From contig JBEBGN010000003.1 in assembly GCA_040081395.1 (NCBI GenBank), forward strand, positions 1-64,000: a stretch of 64,000 nt of DNA, in the 5' to 3' direction. Below are positions 60,213 to 64,000 of this stretch, one piece after another. Each line of letters starts with the position of its first letter. Positions within the stretch are counted from its first letter, which is position 1. The notes under the pieces were generated by a model, which did not search any database, had not been told where the DNA came from, and saw only the letters and a program-made list of their open reading frames with translations. Source of the DNA: UBA2982 sp040081395 (lineage in GTDB: Bacteria; Gemmatimonadota; Gemmatimonadetes; Longimicrobiales; Gaopeijiaceae). A program made the translations under genes and the position numbers.

Positions 60213-62657
60213 ATGGGCCTTTGGCACGACATCCGCTACGCCGTTCGACGCCTCGCGGACGCCCGCTGGTTCACCCTCGCGGCCGTGTCCGCACTGTCGC
60301 TCGGCATCGGTGCCAACGCCACCGTCTTCACCTTCGTGAACGCGGTGCTGTTGCGCGGCCTGCCGTTCGCCGAGCCGGACCGCATCGTGGCGGTCTGGAG
60401 CCAGGACGAACGGGGCCAGCGCGTGGGGCTGTCGCTGCCGGACTACCAGGACCTCCGCGATCAGACGGCGACCCTCGGGAGCGTCGCGGCCAACCTAGGG
60501 TCGACCATCAACCTGAGCGACGACGCGCAGGCGCCCGAGCGCGTCCAAGGCGCCTACGTCACCGCGAACTTCTTCGACATGATCGGCGAGCAGCCGATCC
60601 GTGGCCGAGACTTCCATGCGACCGACGACGTTCCGGGTGCCGAGCCGGTGATCCTCGTCGGGCACTCGATCTGGCAGAACCGTTTCGGGGGCGCCGAGGA
60701 CGTGATCGGACGGACGGTGCGCGTGAACAGCCTGGTCGCCACCGTGATCGGTGTGATGCCGGAGAATATGCGGTTTCCCGACAACACCGACCTGTGGATT
60801 CCGCAGGCGAACCTCCCGGCGGCATCCAACACGGGCGATCGCGCCGTGCACAGCTTCAACGGGGTGGGCCGCCTTGCACCCGGGGTGACGCTCGGACAGG
60901 CGCGCCTCGAGCTGGAGAGCATTGGCGATCGACTGGCGGAAGCCTATCCGCAGTCGAACGCCGAGTATCGCTTCGCGCTCGCCCCGTTCGAGGAGGAAGC
61001 GAACGGTGGTGAGATCCGCATCGTCTTCCTGTCGCTCATGGGCGCGGTCGTGTTCGTGCTGCTCATCGCCTGCGCTAACGTGGCCAACCTTCTCCTCGCG
61101 CGCTCAGCCGAACGTGCGCGGGAGATCGCGGTGCGCGTATCTCTCGGTGCCACGCGAGGCCGCATCGTGCGCCAGCTCCTCGTAGAGAGCCTCATCGTGG
61201 CGATCCTCGCGGCGGGCCTCGGGTTCGTCTTCGCGCTGGGGGGGATTCGCTGGTTCGATTCGGTAACGCAGGACGTAGGCAAGCCGTACTGGATGGTCTT
61301 CACTCTCGACCCGGTCGTCTTCGGGTTCCTGGCCGCAGTGTGCGTCGCGACGGCCCTCCTGTTCGGGCTCGCACCGGCACTGCACGTGGCGAGGACGAAC
61401 GTCAACGAGATCCTGAAGGAAGGAGCGCGCGGCGGTTCGAGCGGCGTGCGCGCGCGGCGGTGGTCGGGGGCACTCATCGTCGGCGAGGTCGCCCTGACCC
61501 TCGTGCTCCTCTCGGGAGCGGGCTTCATGATGCGGAGCTTCATGAGCTTGTACCGGCTCGATCTAGGCATCGACACGCAGGGGCTCATCACCACTCAGAT
61601 CTACCTGCCGCTCACCAAGTATTCGGAGCCGTCCCAGCAGATGGTCGTGTGGGACGACCTGCTCGAGCGGCTGGACGGCAACTCCGAGCTCGAGGCACGG
61701 GCGTTGACGACCGCTCTGCCGATCTCAGGAGGTAGCGCACCCGGGTTGGAGCTCGATGGCAGGGCCGCCGAGGCCGGTGCAACGCGACCCACCGTGACCA
61801 CGCTCTCGGTGAGTGACGGCTATTTCGAGGTGCTCGGCCTGGAGACGATCCAGGGCAGGACTTTTGGTCGCGACGACGGTATGCCCGGATCCGAGGTCGC
61901 CATCGTCAATCAGCGCTTCGTCGAGCTGCACTTTCCGGACGGAAACGCCGTGGGCCGACAGGTCCGCACGGTCGCGGCCCCTCCGCCTGGAGCCGCTCCC
62001 GCGCCGGAGGCGCCGTGGCGCACGGTCGTGGGTGTGGTGCCGAATGTGCGCCAACTGAACATCGAGGAGCGCGAGCCGGACCCGATCGTGTACGGGCCGC
62101 TCCGCCAAACGCCGAACCGCGTGGTCAACCTCCTCGCGCGCTCGTCCAACGATGAGGCGGCAGTCACGGAGACCCTCCGCGAGGTCATGCGCAGCGTCGA
62201 GCCGGATGTGCCCCTCTACGACATCATGTCGATGGATGCGCGCCTGGCGCAGGAGCGCTGGCCCTTCCGCGTCTTCGGCACCCTCTTCGCCCTGTTCGCC
62301 GGCATCGCGCTCATCCTGTCCGCGGTGGGCCTCTACTCCGTGACCGCGCACTCCGTGATGCAGCGCGTGCGCGAGTTCGGCATCCGGGCCTCGCTCGGCG
62401 CTGAGCCGAACACCATCTCGTGGCTCGCGCTCCGCCGCGTGCTCGGGCACTTGGCGCTCGGGCTTCCGCTCGGCCTCGCGGGTGCCTTCGGCGTCGGACG
62501 GCTCCTCCAGAGTCTGCTCGTACAGACGAGCCCCACGGACCCGATCACCATCGGAGGCGTCCTGGTCGTCATGGTCGCCATCGCCGTGCTCGCCTGTCTG
62601 TGGCCGGCTCGCCGTGCGGCACGCATCGACCCGGTGGTGGCACTCCGGACCGAATAG
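60213..62657 (+). CDS. MacB-type permease (acidobacterial duplicated orphan permease, ADOP)
   Basis: An 814-residue membrane protein with an N-terminal helix (WFTLAAVSALSLGIGANATVFTFVNAVLLR), a MacB-type periplasmic domain, three helices with the FtsX signature (ANVANLLLARSAERAREIAVRVSLGATRGRIVRQLLVES), a second periplasmic domain and a second FtsX helix set (SVTAHSVMQRVREFGIRASLGAEP). This duplicated layout with no ATPase gene beside it is the ADOP class common in Acidobacteria and Gemmatimonadota. GGAG lies five bases before ATG. Cargo unknown. Confidence 0.92.
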   Translation: MGLWHDIRYAVRRLADARWFTLAAVSALSLGIGANATVFTFVNAVLLRGLPFAEPDRIVAVWSQDERGQRVGLSLPDYQDLRDQTATLGSVAANLGSTINLSDDAQAPERVQGAYVTANFFDMIGEQPIRGRDFHATDDVPGAEPVILVGHSIWQNRFGGAEDVIGRTVRVNSLVATVIGVMPENMRFPDNTDLWIPQANLPAASNTGDRAVHSFNGVGRLAPGVTLGQARLELESIGDRLAEAYPQSNAEYRFALAPFEEEANGGEIRIVFLSLMGAVVFVLLIACANVANLLLARSAERAREIAVRVSLGATRGRIVRQLLVESLIVAILAAGLGFVFALGGIRWFDSVTQDVGKPYWMVFTLDPVVFGFLAAVCVATALLFGLAPALHVARTNVNEILKEGARGGSSGVRARRWSGALIVGEVALTLVLLSGAGFMMRSFMSLYRLDLGIDTQGLITTQIYLPLTKYSEPSQQMVVWDDLLERLDGNSELEARALTTALPISGGSAPGLELDGRAAEAGATRPTVTTLSVSDGYFEVLGLETIQGRTFGRDDGMPGSEVAIVNQRFVELHFPDGNAVGRQVRTVAAPPPGAAPAPEAPWRTVVGVVPNVRQLNIEEREPDPIVYGPLRQTPNRVVNLLARSSNDEAAVTETLREVMRSVEPDVPLYDIMSMDARLAQERWPFRVFGTLFALFAGIALILSAVGLYSVTAHSVMQRVREFGIRASLGAEPNTISWLALRRVLGHLALGLPLGLAGAFGVGRLLQSLLVQTSPTDPITIGGVLVVMVAIAVLACLWPARRAARIDPVVALRTE

Positions 62658-62675
62658 CGAGACCTTGGCCCCTCG

Positions 62676-63944
62676 ATGCCCCTGGCCCGCCCTAGACTCG
62701 GACTGTCGGTCCTGCTGACCGCGCTCGCCGCATGCGCGCGAGGCCCTGCGCCCGGCGAGACCTCAGGGCAGACCACGACCGGCGAGCAGCTCTTCACGCA
62801 GGAGACCTTCGGCGGCAACGGACGAACGTGCGCGACCTGTCACGACCTCGCGGCGTTCGGAACCCTGACGCCCGAGAGGGTCCAAGCGCTCTTCGAAGTC
62901 GACGCGACGGCCCCGATCTTCCGCACGCTCGACGGCGATGATGATCTAGGTGCGACCTACGAGCGCCTGCGGGCGCACGCGACCATCCGCGTCTCCATCG
63001 CGCTCGACCCCGATCCCGCCACCGGACTGGCCGTTCGGCGCTGCGACGCCCCACTCGAGACATCGGTCGTCCTGCATCGGGGTGTGCCCTCGATGTTCAA
63101 CGCCTCGCTCGACGGGAACCTCATGGCGGACGGGCGCGAGGGCGCGGACCTGGAGACGCAGGCGCGCAACGCGATCGCCACGCATGCTGAACCCCGTCGG
63201 ACCCCCACCGCCGACGAGCTCGCCGCCATCGCGGACTTCGAGCGGTCCCTCTTCACCAATGACGCCATCCTACGTTCGTTCCGTCAGGGTGACGTCCTGC
63301 GTCCTCCCCCCGGCATCACCGAGTCGGAGATCCGCGGCCGCACGTTTCTCGATCCCGACCGCGCCTGCGGGCTCTGTCACTCGGGGCCGCTGCTGAATCG
63401 CACGAGCGGACGGCACCCCAACACGATCAGCTTCGACTTCGCATCGAGCCTCGTGGGCCAGGAGCCCGACAACACCAACCCGAAACACGACTGGTGCCTC
63501 GTGGACGTGGGCAATGGCATGGTCGCGGGAGAGCCGAGCGCCGCTGAACGCACCTTCGCTCAGCCAACCGCCGACCCGGGTGCGGTCGCGCTCCCGGGCT
63601 TCAAGGTCTACGTCACCGCGGACGAGCGCCTCGACACGATCCGGAACGCTCAGCTCCCGGCCCTGGTCGGCGGTCCGCCGTTCAAGATCCCGATGCTCTG
63701 GGGCATCGCGAACACCGCGCCCTACTTCCACGACAACTCGGCCAAGACACTCGAGGACGTGGTAGATCAGTACAATTTCGTGTTCGAGCGCATTCCCGAG
63801 CTCGCGGCCGCTGCGGCCTGCGACCCGACCCGTCCGCAGTGCTTCGACGAGCAAGACAAGGCGGACATCGTCGCATACCTGCGGTTGCTGACCTTCGATA
63901 GCCTCGGTGTCCGCGCGCCCGGGGGCGCGTTCGGCGGGCCCTGA
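62676..63944 (+). CDS. Diheme cytochrome c lipoprotein, MauG/CcpA-like
   Basis: A 422-residue lipoprotein (lipobox LAAC). Two heme motifs are present, CATCH (about residue 52) and CGLCH (about 231), in the layout of bacterial diheme peroxidases and MauG-like enzymes: QLFTQETFGGNGRTCATCHD, SMFNASLDGNLMADGREG, GRTFLDPDRACGLCHSGP, and IPMLWGIANTAPYFHDNSAKTLEDVVDQYN. Electron donor and substrate (peroxide or a protein) are not evident. It follows the permease by 18 bases in the same direction, so cotranscription is likely. Confidence 0.85.
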   Translation: MPLARPRLGLSVLLTALAACARGPAPGETSGQTTTGEQLFTQETFGGNGRTCATCHDLAAFGTLTPERVQALFEVDATAPIFRTLDGDDDLGATYERLRAHATIRVSIALDPDPATGLAVRRCDAPLETSVVLHRGVPSMFNASLDGNLMADGREGADLETQARNAIATHAEPRRTPTADELAAIADFERSLFTNDAILRSFRQGDVLRPPPGITESEIRGRTFLDPDRACGLCHSGPLLNRTSGRHPNTISFDFASSLVGQEPDNTNPKHDWCLVDVGNGMVAGEPSAAERTFAQPTADPGAVALPGFKVYVTADERLDTIRNAQLPALVGGPPFKIPMLWGIANTAPYFHDNSAKTLEDVVDQYNFVFERIPELAAAAACDPTRPQCFDEQDKADIVAYLRLLTFDSLGVRAPGGAFGGP

Positions 63945-63952
63945 CTACGCGG

Positions 63953-64000
63953 TCAGCCGCGCAGGAAGTATTCGACCGTCGCGACCACGCGGATGGTCTT
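63953..64000 (-). CDS. Partial CDS, C-terminal 15 residues
   Basis: An open frame enters from the right edge and ends KTIRVVATVEYFLRG at TGA 63955-63953. It is convergent with the diheme gene, eight bases apart. Too little is visible to name it. Confidence 0.45.
   Translation of the reverse strand, partial: KTIRVVATVEYFLRG

Overview
The window is GC-rich (a rough impression near two thirds G+C), tightly packed bacterial DNA with no rRNA, insertion sequence, prophage or CRISPR array. Several gene types suggest a Gemmatimonadota- or Acidobacteriota-like organism: an ECF sigma factor coupled to a Ser/Thr kinase with TPR repeats, a duplicated orphan MacB-type permease, many small lipoproteins, and beta-propeller proteins. 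That placement is inference; no taxonomic marker gene is present.

Layout. 1-7.9 kb: tRNA-Lys, a coiled-coil protein, the sigma factor/kinase pair, a secreted cholesterol-dependent-cytolysin-like protein fused to an FG-GAP propeller, a DUF4159 protein and a VapBC pair. 7.9-13.2 kb (minus strand): a porin-cytochrome operon made of a 9-heme lipoprotein, a 9-heme protein, an outer-membrane beta-barrel and a 16-heme protein. 13.6-23.8 kb (plus strand, divergent): a complete uptake [NiFe]-hydrogenase operon (small subunit, large subunit, cytochrome b, protease, HypA, B, F, C, D, E and a very short HupE-like protein). 23.8-25.5 kb (minus): an 11-heme NapC/NirT-type membrane cytochrome and a DUF2892 membrane protein. 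Read together, 7.9-25.5 kb looks like a hydrogen-oxidation module joined to a trans-envelope electron conduit.

25.6-31.8 kb: secreted and acidic lipoproteins around a sigma-54 activator whose receiver domain is degenerate, plus a TPR protein. 31.9-41.8 kb: a stress or hypoxia-type set consisting of a baeRF-family protein, a DUF4136 lipoprotein, a membrane protein, a sigma-54 response regulator, a CBS-pair protein, Hsp20 (with a plausible sigma-54 promoter), a phosphoribosyltransferase, ApbE and a P2-type ATPase. Its contents recall the mycobacterial DosR dormancy regulon.

41.8-64 kb is mostly housekeeping: small envelope proteins, glutaryl-CoA dehydrogenase, NAD-type isocitrate dehydrogenase, a PQQ-type sugar dehydrogenase, CDF transporter and MsrB, a second VapBC pair with a perfect palindromic operator, a cupin, branched-chain aminotransferase, a glycosyltransferase/deacetylase/methyltransferase operon, a beta-barrel protein, an RlhA-like U32 protein, the orphan permease, a MauG/CcpA-like diheme lipoprotein, and the 3' end of a further gene cut by the window edge.

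Start sites were chosen by eye from ribosome-binding sites, overlaps and signal peptides. No similarity search was run, so family names rest on motifs recognised in the translations.
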